A stretch of DNA of 64,000 nucleotides, taken from positions 1 to 64,000 of the forward strand of contig NZ_FQUM01000015.1 of NCBI RefSeq assembly GCF_900129025.1, given 5' to 3'. Origin of the DNA: Mariniphaga anaerophila. GTDB lineage: Bacteria; Bacteroidota; Bacteroidia; Bacteroidales; Prolixibacteraceae. Each line of letters opens with the position of its first letter. Position 1 is the first letter of the stretch. The notes beneath the pieces are model-generated. The model searched no databases. It saw only the letters and a list, made by a program, of their open reading frames with translations, and was not told the origin of the DNA. Below are positions 17,955 through 26,430 of the stretch, in pieces. The translations under genes and the position numbers were made by a program.

Positions 17955-19772
17955 GTGGATACTTTTTCAAAACGCGGTTATTTAATTATTGGCATTTTTG
18001 TGCTTACCGGAATAATTTTCATTGCCGGGCTGTTCAGACTGCAGGTGCTGGATCCTACGTATAAGGTATTCGCCACAAATAATGTACTGCGTGAAATTGT
18101 ACAGTACCCTGCCCGGGGGTTGATATACGACCGCAACGGAAATCTGCTTGTTCATAACAAACCTGCTTACGATTTGCTGGTTACCCCGCGCGAAGTTGCC
18201 GAATTTGATACTACATATCTGTGCAACTTACTTGAAATCACATTGGATGATTTTAAAGGAAGACTGGATGCAGCCCGGGAGTATTCCCGCTACAAGCCTT
18301 CCATAATTGTAAAGCAAATATCTCCGGAAACCTACGCGGTTTTGCAGGAGCGTTTGTACCGTTTCCGCGGATTTCATACTCAGTCCAGAACGCTGCGCGA
18401 ATACAAATACCCGGCCGCAGCGCATGTGTTGGGGTATGTTGGCGAAGTAAACCAGTCCGACCTGAAAGAAGATAGTTACTACAGTCAGGGCGACTATATT
18501 GGAGTGAGCGGTATCGAAAAAACATACGAAAAATGGTTGCGCGGTGAAAAGGGAATTAAGAAATTTTTGGTGGATGTGCATAACCGTATTCAGGGGAGTT
18601 TCCTTAACGGAGAAGAAGATACTCATGCAACAGTAGGAAATAACCTGACTACCTCTATTGATATTGAACTGCAGTTGTACGCCGAGAAACTGATGGAAAA
18701 CAAAATTGGCAGTGTTGTAGCCATTGAGCCGTCAACCGGAGAAATTCTTGCGCTAGTCAGTGCGCCATCCTACCATCCCGGAATGCTTGTGGGAAGGGTC
18801 AGGGGTGCAAATTATTCCCGGCTGCTTGCCGATACGCTGAAACCTCTTTTTAACCGGGCACTTCAGGCAGAATATCCTCCCGGCTCTACATTTAAAATGT
18901 TGAACACATTAATTGCCCTGCAGGAAGGCACAATTAATCTGCACACCCGGTTTTCGTGCGACGGGCCTGAGTCGCGTCCAATTAGGTGCACCCACTATCA
19001 TGTTTCTCCGTTGGGAGTGGTCGACGCCATCAGAGAATCGTGCAATCCGTTTTTGTGGAATACGTTTCGTTCCATCATCAATCATGGCGAAACAGCAGCC
19101 GACGGGTTTAACCATTGGAAAGAGTATGTCGAGAGTTTCGGTTTGGGGTCGCGACTGGGAACTGACCTGGTGAATGAAAATAATGGGAATGTTCCTTCTG
19201 AAGATTATTATAACAGGTATTATGGCGCCGGCAGGTGGAATGCGCTTACTGTCCGTTCGTTGTCGATTGGGCAGGGCGAGTTGGGAATCACTCCGTTGCA
19301 GCTGGCCAATTATTCGGCGGCAATTGCAAACCGGGGGTATTATTATGTGCCGCATGCCGTAAAAAATATTGAAGGAGAGGTTATTTCAAACAGATACCGG
19401 ACGAAAGTGGAAACAGCCATTTCGCCCGAGCATTTTGAGCCGATTATCGACGGAATGCAAATGGTGGTAGAAAACACCAATGCTTCGGTTTTTATGAGGA
19501 TTCCGGGATTAACCATGTGCGGAAAAACAGGAACTGTTCAGAATCCGCACGGGAAAGATCATGCTGCATTTATGGCTTTTGCCCCAAGGGAAAATCCCCA
19601 AATTGCCATCTCTGTTTATGTAGAGAATAGTGGTTATGGTTCGACTTTCGCGGCGCCAATTGCCAGTTTGCTGGTAGAAAAGTACCTGAATAGGGAGATT
19701 GCTGAAAGCAGAACGTGGGTAGAAACCCGGATGCTGGAAATGGATTTGTTAAACAGAAATCAATCGCGTTGA
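17955..19772 (+). CDS. mrdA: Penicillin-binding protein 2 (elongation transpeptidase)
   Basis: A 605-residue class B PBP. It has an N-terminal membrane anchor (YLIIGIFVLTGIIFIAGLF, about 8-26), a dimerisation/pedestal domain (PARGLIYDRNGNLLVHNKPAYDL, about 53), and a transpeptidase domain (about 235-595). The catalytic serine is S311 in PPGSTFKM; the SxN motif is SCN in RESCNPF and the KTG box is CGKTGTVQ. It crosslinks lateral-wall peptidoglycan with RodA. The start is a GTG at 17955, which fits the six-base gap from mreD. It lies one base before rodA. Confidence 0.95.
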   Translation: MDTFSKRGYLIIGIFVLTGIIFIAGLFRLQVLDPTYKVFATNNVLREIVQYPARGLIYDRNGNLLVHNKPAYDLLVTPREVAEFDTTYLCNLLEITLDDFKGRLDAAREYSRYKPSIIVKQISPETYAVLQERLYRFRGFHTQSRTLREYKYPAAAHVLGYVGEVNQSDLKEDSYYSQGDYIGVSGIEKTYEKWLRGEKGIKKFLVDVHNRIQGSFLNGEEDTHATVGNNLTTSIDIELQLYAEKLMENKIGSVVAIEPSTGEILALVSAPSYHPGMLVGRVRGANYSRLLADTLKPLFNRALQAEYPPGSTFKMLNTLIALQEGTINLHTRFSCDGPESRPIRCTHYHVSPLGVVDAIRESCNPFLWNTFRSIINHGETAADGFNHWKEYVESFGLGSRLGTDLVNENNGNVPSEDYYNRYYGAGRWNALTVRSLSIGQGELGITPLQLANYSAAIANRGYYYVPHAVKNIEGEVISNRYRTKVETAISPEHFEPIIDGMQMVVENTNASVFMRIPGLTMCGKTGTVQNPHGKDHAAFMAFAPRENPQIAISVYVENSGYGSTFAAPIASLLVEKYLNREIAESRTWVETRMLEMDLLNRNQSR

Positions 19773-19773
19773 T

Positions 19774-21201
19774 ATGCCAAGAAGAAATCAATTGTGGACA
19801 AATATCGACTGGTTAACAGTTTTCATTTACCTGGTTCTTGTTTTTCTGGGGTGGATAAATATTTACGCCGCTGTTTACGATGCCGAGCATCAGAGTATTT
19901 TTGATATCTCTCAACGGTATGGCAAGCAGTTGCTTTGGATTGGAGCAGCCCTGCTCATTGCTTTTGCTATTCTGCTTATCGAAACCAATTTTTACGTCTT
20001 TTTTTCGTACGCAATTTATGGTGCTGTTATCTTGCTGCTTGTTTTTGTGCTCTTTGCAGGGAATGAAGTGAACAATTCAAAATCGTGGATTGCAATTGGA
20101 GGGTTTGCTATTCAGCCTGCGGAGTTTGGTAAATTTGCAACTGCCTTGGCGCTTGCAAAATACATGAGTACTTTTGGGTTTAAGCTTCAGCGTTTTTGGT
20201 CGCTGGTAATAATTGGATTTATCATTTTTTTCCCGGCTGCGCTTATTTTGTTGCAGAACGACACCGGGTCTGCCCTGGTTTATTTTGTATTTGTTTTAGT
20301 GCTTTACCGCGAAGGGCTTTCGGGAGTTGTGTTGTTTTTTGCCACGCTCATCGGGTTAATGTTTATTCTTTCGCTGGTGTTGTCCGAGCTGGTTTTGTTT
20401 GCTTTGCTGTCGGGGCTTGCTTTGCTTACGTTTTTTGTGGTAAGGGCGGGAACAAAACATTTTTTTAAAGTGCTGTTATTCTTTGCCGGTGCATTTATTC
20501 TTCTTGCTGCCGTGAATTATCTGGCGCGTTTAGGATACCAGGTTGAGCATGTGCTTGCCGGTATGATTTTGCTCGGAGGCGTTGGAATTATTGCATACAG
20601 CATGCATAATAAACTTAAAAGTTATACCCTTATTGCATTGGTTTTTATGGGGTCGGTTCTGTTTTCTCTGACCGTTGATTATGCTTTCGATAATTTGCTT
20701 GAGCCTTATCAGCAGGCACGTATTAACGAGCTTTTGGGAATTGAGTCTGATCCGTTGGGAGTTGGTTACAATGTGAACCAGAGTAAAATTGCCATCGGTT
20801 CGGGCGGTTTCTGGGGGAAAGGCTTTTTGAATGGCACCCAGACCAAATTCAATTTTGTGCCCGAACAAAGTACCGACTTTATTTTTTGTACCGTTGGCGA
20901 GGAGTGGGGGTTTGCAGGAACTCTGGTGGTTGTTTTGTTGTTCCTGACTTTATTCGTGCGGCTTATTTTTCTGGCAGAAAGGCAACGGTCGGGGTTTTCG
21001 CGTATCTACGGTTATTCAGTGGCGGTAATCCTCTTTTTTCATTTTATGGTGAATATTGGAATGACCATTGGCATGATGCCGGTTATTGGCATACCGCTTC
21101 CATTTTTCAGTTACGGCGGTTCTTCGCTGTGGGCTTTTACCATTCTTCTGTTTATTTTCCTCAGGCTGGATGCCAGCAGGCTCGACCATCTTTCAAATTG
21201 A
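19774..21201 (+). CDS. rodA: Rod-shape SEDS glycosyltransferase RodA
   Basis: A 475-residue polytopic SEDS protein, longer than E. coli RodA (370) because of extra hydrophobic segments in the middle (about 185-290), a pattern common in Bacteroidota RodA. Diagnostic blocks are NNSKSWIAIGGFAIQPAEFGK (catalytic-cavity region, about 104-124), QNDTGSALVYF, NFVPEQSTDFIFCTVGEEWGF (about 350-370) and the ending GMTIGMMPVIGIPLPFFSYGGSS. It polymerises lipid II into glycan strands paired with PBP2. Its start follows mrdA with a one-base gap. No clear terminator follows. Confidence 0.95.
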   Translation: MPRRNQLWTNIDWLTVFIYLVLVFLGWINIYAAVYDAEHQSIFDISQRYGKQLLWIGAALLIAFAILLIETNFYVFFSYAIYGAVILLLVFVLFAGNEVNNSKSWIAIGGFAIQPAEFGKFATALALAKYMSTFGFKLQRFWSLVIIGFIIFFPAALILLQNDTGSALVYFVFVLVLYREGLSGVVLFFATLIGLMFILSLVLSELVLFALLSGLALLTFFVVRAGTKHFFKVLLFFAGAFILLAAVNYLARLGYQVEHVLAGMILLGGVGIIAYSMHNKLKSYTLIALVFMGSVLFSLTVDYAFDNLLEPYQQARINELLGIESDPLGVGYNVNQSKIAIGSGGFWGKGFLNGTQTKFNFVPEQSTDFIFCTVGEEWGFAGTLVVVLLFLTLFVRLIFLAERQRSGFSRIYGYSVAVILFFHFMVNIGMTIGMMPVIGIPLPFFSYGGSSLWAFTILLFIFLRLDASRLDHLSN

Positions 21202-21242
21202 AAGCGGCGGAAGAAAACATGACAAAGGTCATGTGGCAAAAA

Positions 21243-21273
21243 TTTTGATTTTTTTTTGATTTTTATATTTTTG
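21243..21273 (+). promoter_or_regulatory. Promoter of the KamA-like gene
   Basis: A TTTTG at 21243-21247 and a TATTTTTG at 21266-21273 match the -33 and -7 elements of the Bacteroidota promoter with 18 bases between them. Transcription would start near 21279 and leave a leader of about 100 bases. Confidence 0.55.
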
Positions 21274-21312
21274 CGCACGTTGATAAAAATCCTCATTTTT
21301 TTGTAGTAGGCG

Positions 21313-21330
21313 ATGCCCTGTCGGGGGCAT
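21313..21330 (+). promoter_or_regulatory. Hairpin in the KamA-like gene leader
   Basis: ATGCCC (21313-21318) pairs with GGGCAT (21325-21330) around a short loop and is followed by TTTT. It lies in the predicted untranslated leader, about 50 bases before the start codon. It could be a weak attenuator, or only a stabilising hairpin. A short out-of-frame ORF starting with ATG at 21345 overlaps the gene start. Confidence 0.35.
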
Positions 21331-21378
21331 TTTCACAAAAAAGAATGAAACATCAGTTCTTTATAACATTTATTGCTT

Positions 21379-22677
21379 ATGACGGAGTACAAATCATTTT
21401 CTTTGCACAACTTCAGGGAAATTCCTCAAATGGAATATCTAACTGAAGAACAGCGGTTTAATATAGAAGTAGTTGGGACGGTTTTACCTTTTAAAACCAA
21501 TAACTACGTAGTAGACGAACTTATTGACTGGCGCAATTTTGAAGATGACCCGTTTTTTATTTTGAATTTTCCGCAGAAAGAGATGCTTGATGAGGACAGT
21601 TTTAACACTGTGGCGTTGTTACTGAAAAGCAGCGCATCAAAAAAGGAAGTTCAGGAAGCAGTACGAAAAATAAGGCTGAAACTCAATCCCAATCCGGCCG
21701 GACAAGAAAGCAATGTTCCTGTTTTTCAGGACGAAAGGCTTAACGGCATTCAACATAAATATCGCGAAACCATGCTGTTTTTCCCAACTCAGGGACAAAC
21801 GTGCCACGCATATTGTACATTTTGTTTCAGATGGCCGCAGTTTGCGCTCAACGAATTCAAATTTGCCATGAAAGAATCAGATACGCTGATTCAGTATTTG
21901 AAGGCAAATCCTCAGATTACCGATGTGCTTTTCACCGGAGGTGATCCGGCTGTGATGAAAACCCGCTTTTTTGAAACCTATTTTAACGCCCTGCTTGATG
22001 CAGATATTCCCAATCTTAAAAATATTCGGATTGGAACCAAGTCGTTGGCATACTGGCCCTACAGATATACTACCGATGATGATGCAGACGACTTGATTGA
22101 CCTTTTCAGAAAGGTAAAAAGTAAAGGGATCAGCGTTGCCCTGATGGCGCATTTCAATCATCCGGGAGAATTGAAAACCGCTGCTGTAAAAGAAGCTGTA
22201 AAGCGTTTGATTTCTGCAGGAGTACAAATTCGTTCGCAATCGCCGGTTCTGAGGCACATTAATAACAACGCCGATATTTGGGCAGAAAACTGGAAAGCAC
22301 AGGTAAAACTGGGAATTATCCCTTATTACATGTTTATTGCACGAGACACGGGGGCGCAGGATTATTTTGCCGTACCCCTAAATCAGACCTGGCAGATTTT
22401 CCGGAATGCATACAATCAGGTTAGTGGTATTTGTCGGACTGTAAAAGGCCCAAGCATGTCGTGCAGCCCCGGTAAAATTCAGATAGTTGGCGTTTCAGAA
22501 GTAAAAGGGGAGAAGGTTTTTGTGCTTACTTTCCTGCAGGGCAGAGATCCTTCCTGGGTAGGAAAACCGTTTTTTGCCAGGTACAATCCTGATGCCATTT
22601 GGATTGATGATTTGGAACCTGCATTTGATGAACCGAAATTCTTTTTTGAAGATTCCTATTGCGAAATGCTAGCCTGA
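21379..22677 (+). CDS. KamA-family radical SAM protein (lysine 2,3-aminomutase-like)
   Basis: A 432-residue radical SAM protein. The CxxxCxxC cluster motif is C142, C146, C149 in QTCHAYCTFCFRWPQ, and the SAM-binding TGGDPAVM (about 191-198) is normal. Overall length and order of motifs (TGGDP, AHFNHPGE, RSQSPVLRHINN) match lysine 2,3-aminomutase-like proteins. The PLP-lysine motif PGGGGK of true KamA is not present; the matching place reads SPGKIQI, so the lysine may be kept but the glycine loop is shortened. I therefore call the family and not the reaction. ATG at 21379 is preferred to the TTG at 21373. It has a good promoter and a hairpin leader of its own. Confidence 0.8.
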   Translation: MTEYKSFSLHNFREIPQMEYLTEEQRFNIEVVGTVLPFKTNNYVVDELIDWRNFEDDPFFILNFPQKEMLDEDSFNTVALLLKSSASKKEVQEAVRKIRLKLNPNPAGQESNVPVFQDERLNGIQHKYRETMLFFPTQGQTCHAYCTFCFRWPQFALNEFKFAMKESDTLIQYLKANPQITDVLFTGGDPAVMKTRFFETYFNALLDADIPNLKNIRIGTKSLAYWPYRYTTDDDADDLIDLFRKVKSKGISVALMAHFNHPGELKTAAVKEAVKRLISAGVQIRSQSPVLRHINNNADIWAENWKAQVKLGIIPYYMFIARDTGAQDYFAVPLNQTWQIFRNAYNQVSGICRTVKGPSMSCSPGKIQIVGVSEVKGEKVFVLTFLQGRDPSWVGKPFFARYNPDAIWIDDLEPAFDEPKFFFEDSYCEMLA

Positions 22678-22681
22678 TTCG

Positions 22682-23290
22682 CTAGTGATAATTATCCGGA
22701 CGTTTTATTTTAATGTCGGTTTCTGATTCGGAGAAAGCAATCATTTCGTTCATGAACCCGGTGAAATACTGTCTGATTAGTTCGTCGTTATTTACCATAA
22801 TTTTAATGGCCTGCACCGACTTTTTTGGCAACGAAGTGTGCCTGCTCATAATTTCAAGCGACTGTTGGATTCCTTCTTTTTGAGCGTAAGATTCCAGTCG
22901 CCGGCTTTTGATCATTGCAGGCAGAAACAGCTTCACGCGTGAAGGAAGGTGAAAAACGTTGGAGAGCAGAGCAGCGTGCATTTTTCCGGCAAATTTGCGA
23001 AGAGTTAACTGGTGATATTGTTCCCAGCCGCTTGCCAGAAAATGATCGAAAACCAAATCGGTAATTACTCCGGAGTAAAGTCCGAACTCTTCTCTGAACA
23101 GTTTTTTTGTTTCTCTGAATAATGTATGCTGATCTGTAAATGAGTCAATCCTTCGGTGCAGCACAATCCCTTCCCTGATTTTTTCAGGGTATTTCAGGTA
23201 ATTGTTTCCTTTGACATGATCGCCGATAAAGTTTCCGGTAATAAGTTTTTCATCCTCGCCGGACAGATATAAATGGGCCAGAAAATTCAC
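22682..23290 (-). CDS. Acyl-carrier-protein phosphodiesterase-like protein (AcpH/DUF479)
   Basis: A 202-residue protein of the AcpH family, close to the E. coli length (193). The N-terminus MNFLAHLYLSGEDEKLITGNFIGD and the HRRIDSFTD and DLVFDHFLA blocks contain the histidines and aspartates of an HD-like metal site. E. coli AcpH removes 4'-phosphopantetheine from holo-ACP; the function of Bacteroidota homologs is assigned by similarity only. It is convergent with the KamA-like gene (four-base gap). Confidence 0.82.
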   Translation of the reverse strand: MNFLAHLYLSGEDEKLITGNFIGDHVKGNNYLKYPEKIREGIVLHRRIDSFTDQHTLFRETKKLFREEFGLYSGVITDLVFDHFLASGWEQYHQLTLRKFAGKMHAALLSNVFHLPSRVKLFLPAMIKSRRLESYAQKEGIQQSLEIMSRHTSLPKKSVQAIKIMVNNDELIRQYFTGFMNEMIAFSESETDIKIKRPDNYH

Positions 23291-23511
23291 TTCGTTTGCT
23301 TTTGAAGAGAACGTTCTATCCCAGGTTTTGTTTTGTCTGCTCGTCTCTCCCGGAGCGAAACTTTCTTTTTGAAATGGAGGTTTGTCTGGTGTTGCATTTG
23401 TATCTCAGCTTGTTGTGGCGTTTTGCCTGTGTAACAGAGAATAAAGGTAACTGTATTTGTTCGTGTCCCCTACTTCTTAACGTTTCTTATCGAATTCCTC
23501 TATTATCAAAA

Positions 23512-23543
23512 TTTGAATCCTTGTCTATTTATCGCTATTTTTG
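23512..23543 (+). promoter_or_regulatory. Promoter of the PfkB-family gene
   Basis: TTTG at 23512-23515 and TATTTTTG at 23536-23543 with a 20-base spacer fit the Bacteroidota -33/-7 pair very well. The start codon at 23564 follows 20 bases after the -7 box, giving a short leader. This is the clearest promoter in the window. Confidence 0.7.
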
Positions 23544-23563
23544 TCGCTGGCAAATTTAGATAG

Positions 23564-24469
23564 ATGAGAAAGAAAGTTGTAGCATTTGGAGAAGTTGTTT
23601 GGGATATTTTGCCCCATGAAAAAATCCTTGGCGGAACTCCGTCTAACATGGTTTTTAGGTGTAATTCTTTTGGTGAAGAAGGACATTTGCTTTCGCGCGT
23701 GGGCGACGATGAACTCGGACACCAAGCCATAAATCGACTTGAGGAGTTGGGGATTTCGGTTCGCAATGTTCAGATCGATTCAGAATTCCCAACCGGCACT
23801 GTAAATGTTACTTTCGACGAAAGCCAGGAACCTGTATTTAATGTAACTCCCGATGTTGCTTTCGATCATATTGAATTTTCTCCCGAGGCGCTGACACTTG
23901 CCCGTAGTGCCGACTGTCTCTTTTACGGGTTGTTGCCGCAGCGGTTCGGCATTTCAAAAAACACAATTCGCGAGCTGATTAAAGAGTCGCCGTCATCGGT
24001 GAAATTTCTCGATTTAAAACTGTTTCAGCATTTCTTTAATGTAGCGGTAGTAGAGTACTTGCTGCACTCTGCCAACATTGTACGCATTAAAGAAAAAGAG
24101 ATTGGTTTTCTGACCGATAAGCTTAATTTGAACCCTGGAAGTTTTGAGAAGTTTGGCGCTCAACTGGTAGAGAAATACAATATTGATGTGGTGCTAATTA
24201 CCCGGGGTCCCAACGGTGTTTTTGCATTTCATAAAGAGCAGGGGGCTTTTTACGATGCGGGGTACTTGGTGGAAAAAAAGGACAACATCGGTTCAGGAAT
24301 GGCTTTTTCTGCTGGCTTTCTGCATTTGTACCTCAAAGGAAGCAAGATTCAGGACGCGCTGAATTTTGGAAATGCTGCCGGCGCTTTTAGCACAACCCTG
24401 GTGGGGGCAACTTCTTATTTCAGTAAGAAAGACGTAAAGAAGTTTATGAAGAAGGCAAAAAAACGCTAA
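23564..24469 (+). CDS. PfkB-family carbohydrate kinase homolog lacking the catalytic Asp
   Basis: A 301-residue ribokinase-fold protein, resembling bacterial fructokinases (VAFGEVVWDILP, LGGTPSNMVF, SRVGDDELG). The family's second signature, D-T-x-G-A-G-D, reads D240-NIGSG-M246: the catalytic base aspartate is replaced by methionine (codon ATG at 24299). The D-x-N-x-R substrate block reads DLKLFQ and the usual K-x-N-E-x-E block reads RIKEKEI. Fold-keeping parts (AFSAGF, NFGNAAGAFSTTLVGA) are intact and the frame is clean, so this looks like a maintained pseudo-kinase and not a decaying gene. A binding or regulatory role is possible but not shown. Confidence 0.82.
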   Translation: MRKKVVAFGEVVWDILPHEKILGGTPSNMVFRCNSFGEEGHLLSRVGDDELGHQAINRLEELGISVRNVQIDSEFPTGTVNVTFDESQEPVFNVTPDVAFDHIEFSPEALTLARSADCLFYGLLPQRFGISKNTIRELIKESPSSVKFLDLKLFQHFFNVAVVEYLLHSANIVRIKEKEIGFLTDKLNLNPGSFEKFGAQLVEKYNIDVVLITRGPNGVFAFHKEQGAFYDAGYLVEKKDNIGSGMAFSAGFLHLYLKGSKIQDALNFGNAAGAFSTTLVGATSYFSKKDVKKFMKKAKKR

Positions 24470-24645
24470 TTGTGAATTTCTGATTCCTTTCGTTTTTCCA
24501 CAAAGCTATTATTAAACACATATTTAGGAGTAACCCTGTTCCTTGATTTTCAGTTTAAAGGAATATGAAGCGTGTTGTGGCATGATGTTCTTTCAGGCCG
24601 AAACGATTTCATAATAATTTAGGTGAGAATTAAAAACGTGGAACA

Positions 24646-25569
24646 ATGAAAAGGGATGCACTTCAAATAGCAGAAAGCCTGGTTGCAAAACTGTGGGAGG
24701 CTTTTTTAATTCGTGTTCCTTATGCAAAAGCTTATAACGATTTGGTAACCAAAAACGGAGGCCAGGTTGTTTTGGATCATCTGGGCTTTCGCACACTGAA
24801 TACGCACATTGGCGAACAACCGGCCGGTATTTTAGGAATCAGGCATATTGTTGAATGCCTGGGGTACCGGCTTGTAGAAAAGCATGTGCTTCCGAAAAAA
24901 GGATTGAAAGCCGCCTATTTTGAAACGGAGTCGGCCGGTGTTCCCAAGTTTTTTGTGAGCCAGCTCGATGTTGCCCAGTTGCCGGAGTGGGTGCAGAATT
25001 TATTGCCTGACGTTGTTGCAGATACTCCTTATTTGCTTTCCGATTCGGGGATTGAACTTCTCGGAAAGTTGAAAGCAGACGGGGTTTTAAATGAGGAAGC
25101 TGCTGAAATTCTGGAAGAGGAATTGGTAAACTATTTTTCCCGGGCGTGGGGGCCGCCTTCCAGGCAAACGGTACTTCATGTTAACGATGTTTCGCATTAT
25201 GCAGCGTGGGTGCTTTTGTTTGGCAATTCGCCCAGCCATTTTGCAGCATCGGTAAACAATCAGGGCATTGCCGAATGGCCGGATATAGAGTCGACCTGCC
25301 GGGCGTTAAAAGCAAATGGTATTTTAATGAAGGATGGGATTGAAGGGGAAAAAGGAAGTGTGTTGCAGCAGGCTGCTACTTTTGCCGCTAAAGAAGATGT
25401 AATTGTGAAGGTGGGTGAAGAAAACGAGGAAATGAAGTGGGCATACGCTTATCTGGAGCTTATTCAGCGCGGATTTGTGAATGAGGACGGACAAAAAAAA
25501 TTGTTTGGCGGTTTTGTGGATATCCAGGAAAGGCATCTTTACCATTTAACCCGAACCCTCGAAAACTAA
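24646..25569 (+). CDS. DUF1338 protein (2-oxoadipate dioxygenase/decarboxylase-like)
   Basis: A 307-residue DUF1338 protein. Characterised relatives (Pseudomonas HglS) are Fe(II) enzymes converting 2-oxoadipate to 2-hydroxyglutarate in lysine breakdown. Candidate metal ligands in the expected order are the His in VLDHLGFRT (about residue 45), the His in SPSHFAASVN (about 198) and a Glu in YAYLELIQRG (about 271). The protein is shorter than HglS (about 460), so it may be a subfamily with another 2-oxo acid as substrate. It is convergent with ppk2 (three-base gap). A KamA-like gene lies 2 kb upstream, but no other lysine-pathway gene is seen. Confidence 0.78.
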   Translation: MKRDALQIAESLVAKLWEAFLIRVPYAKAYNDLVTKNGGQVVLDHLGFRTLNTHIGEQPAGILGIRHIVECLGYRLVEKHVLPKKGLKAAYFETESAGVPKFFVSQLDVAQLPEWVQNLLPDVVADTPYLLSDSGIELLGKLKADGVLNEEAAEILEEELVNYFSRAWGPPSRQTVLHVNDVSHYAAWVLLFGNSPSHFAASVNNQGIAEWPDIESTCRALKANGILMKDGIEGEKGSVLQQAATFAAKEDVIVKVGEENEEMKWAYAYLELIQRGFVNEDGQKKLFGGFVDIQERHLYHLTRTLEN

Positions 25570-25572
25570 TTT

Positions 25573-26385
25573 TCAATACACTTCGGGAACATAGGTAATC
25601 TCCTCAAGTGGAGGTCTGACATATCCTTTGTTGTCTTTTCGCGGCGGTAAATCTATCGGCTCCGGAGTTAAATCTTCGTATGGAATCATGGATAATAAAT
25701 GCGCAACGCAGTTTAGCCGGGCGCGTTTTTTGTTGTCTGCATCTACCATAAACCAAGGGCTTATTTTTGTATCTGTGTAAGAAAACATTTCATCTTTTGC
25801 CCTCGAATATTCCACATATAATTCGCGCGATTTTAAATCCATCGGGCTGAGTTTCCAGCGTTTGGTCGGATCTGCCATGCGTGCCCTGAATCGTTTTTCC
25901 TGTTCTTCTTCGCTTACTGAAAACCAATACTTGATGAGAATAATGCCTGAGCGGATGAGCATTCGTTCAAAATTGGGGCAGGAGCGCAGAAACTCCCAAT
26001 ATTCGTCGGTGGTGCAGAAGCCCATTACTTTTTCTACTCCTGCGCGGTTGTACCAGCTGCGGTCGAAAAGAACCATCTCTCCGGCAGCGGGGAGATGAGG
26101 AACATACCGTTGAAAATACCACTGGTTTTTTTCGCGTTCGGTGGGAGTGCCCAAAGCCACAACCCGGCAAATCCGCGGATTCAACACCTGCGTAATTCGC
26201 TTAATGGTTCCTCCTTTGCCGGCAGCGTCACGCCCTTCAAAAATCACAACAACTTTCAGCCCTTTTCGTTTTATCCACTCCTGCAGTTTCACCAGTTCAA
26301 TTTGCAGTTTGTTCAGCTCTTTTTCGTAAAAACTGGTTGAAATTTTTTTTTGAGATTTGTCGTCCGGCATTTCTTCTTTTCCCAT
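25573..26385 (-). CDS. ppk2: Polyphosphate kinase 2 (PPK2)
   Basis: A 270-residue single-domain PPK2. Walker A is FEGRDAAGKGGT (about 49-60), Walker B is VLFDRSWYNRAGVE (about 105-118) and the lid carries RMADPTKRWKLSPMDL (about 168-183). The size and motifs fit class I, which uses polyphosphate to phosphorylate ADP or GDP. It is cytoplasmic. The short polar N-terminus (MGKEEMPDDKSQKK) makes the exact start slightly uncertain. No ppk1 or ppx gene is seen nearby. Confidence 0.92.
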   Translation of the reverse strand: MGKEEMPDDKSQKKISTSFYEKELNKLQIELVKLQEWIKRKGLKVVVIFEGRDAAGKGGTIKRITQVLNPRICRVVALGTPTEREKNQWYFQRYVPHLPAAGEMVLFDRSWYNRAGVEKVMGFCTTDEYWEFLRSCPNFERMLIRSGIILIKYWFSVSEEEQEKRFRARMADPTKRWKLSPMDLKSRELYVEYSRAKDEMFSYTDTKISPWFMVDADNKKRARLNCVAHLLSMIPYEDLTPEPIDLPPRKDNKGYVRPPLEEITYVPEVY

Positions 26386-26430
26386 TGTCTGCTGATTATC
26401 TTAATATTGGAATATTTAAAATTACAAAAA

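Noticed and set aside
23296-23559. 87-codon open frame between the AcpH-like gene and the PfkB gene
   Set aside because: It overlaps the strong -33/-7 promoter of the PfkB gene, and its composition is unlike neighbouring proteins.
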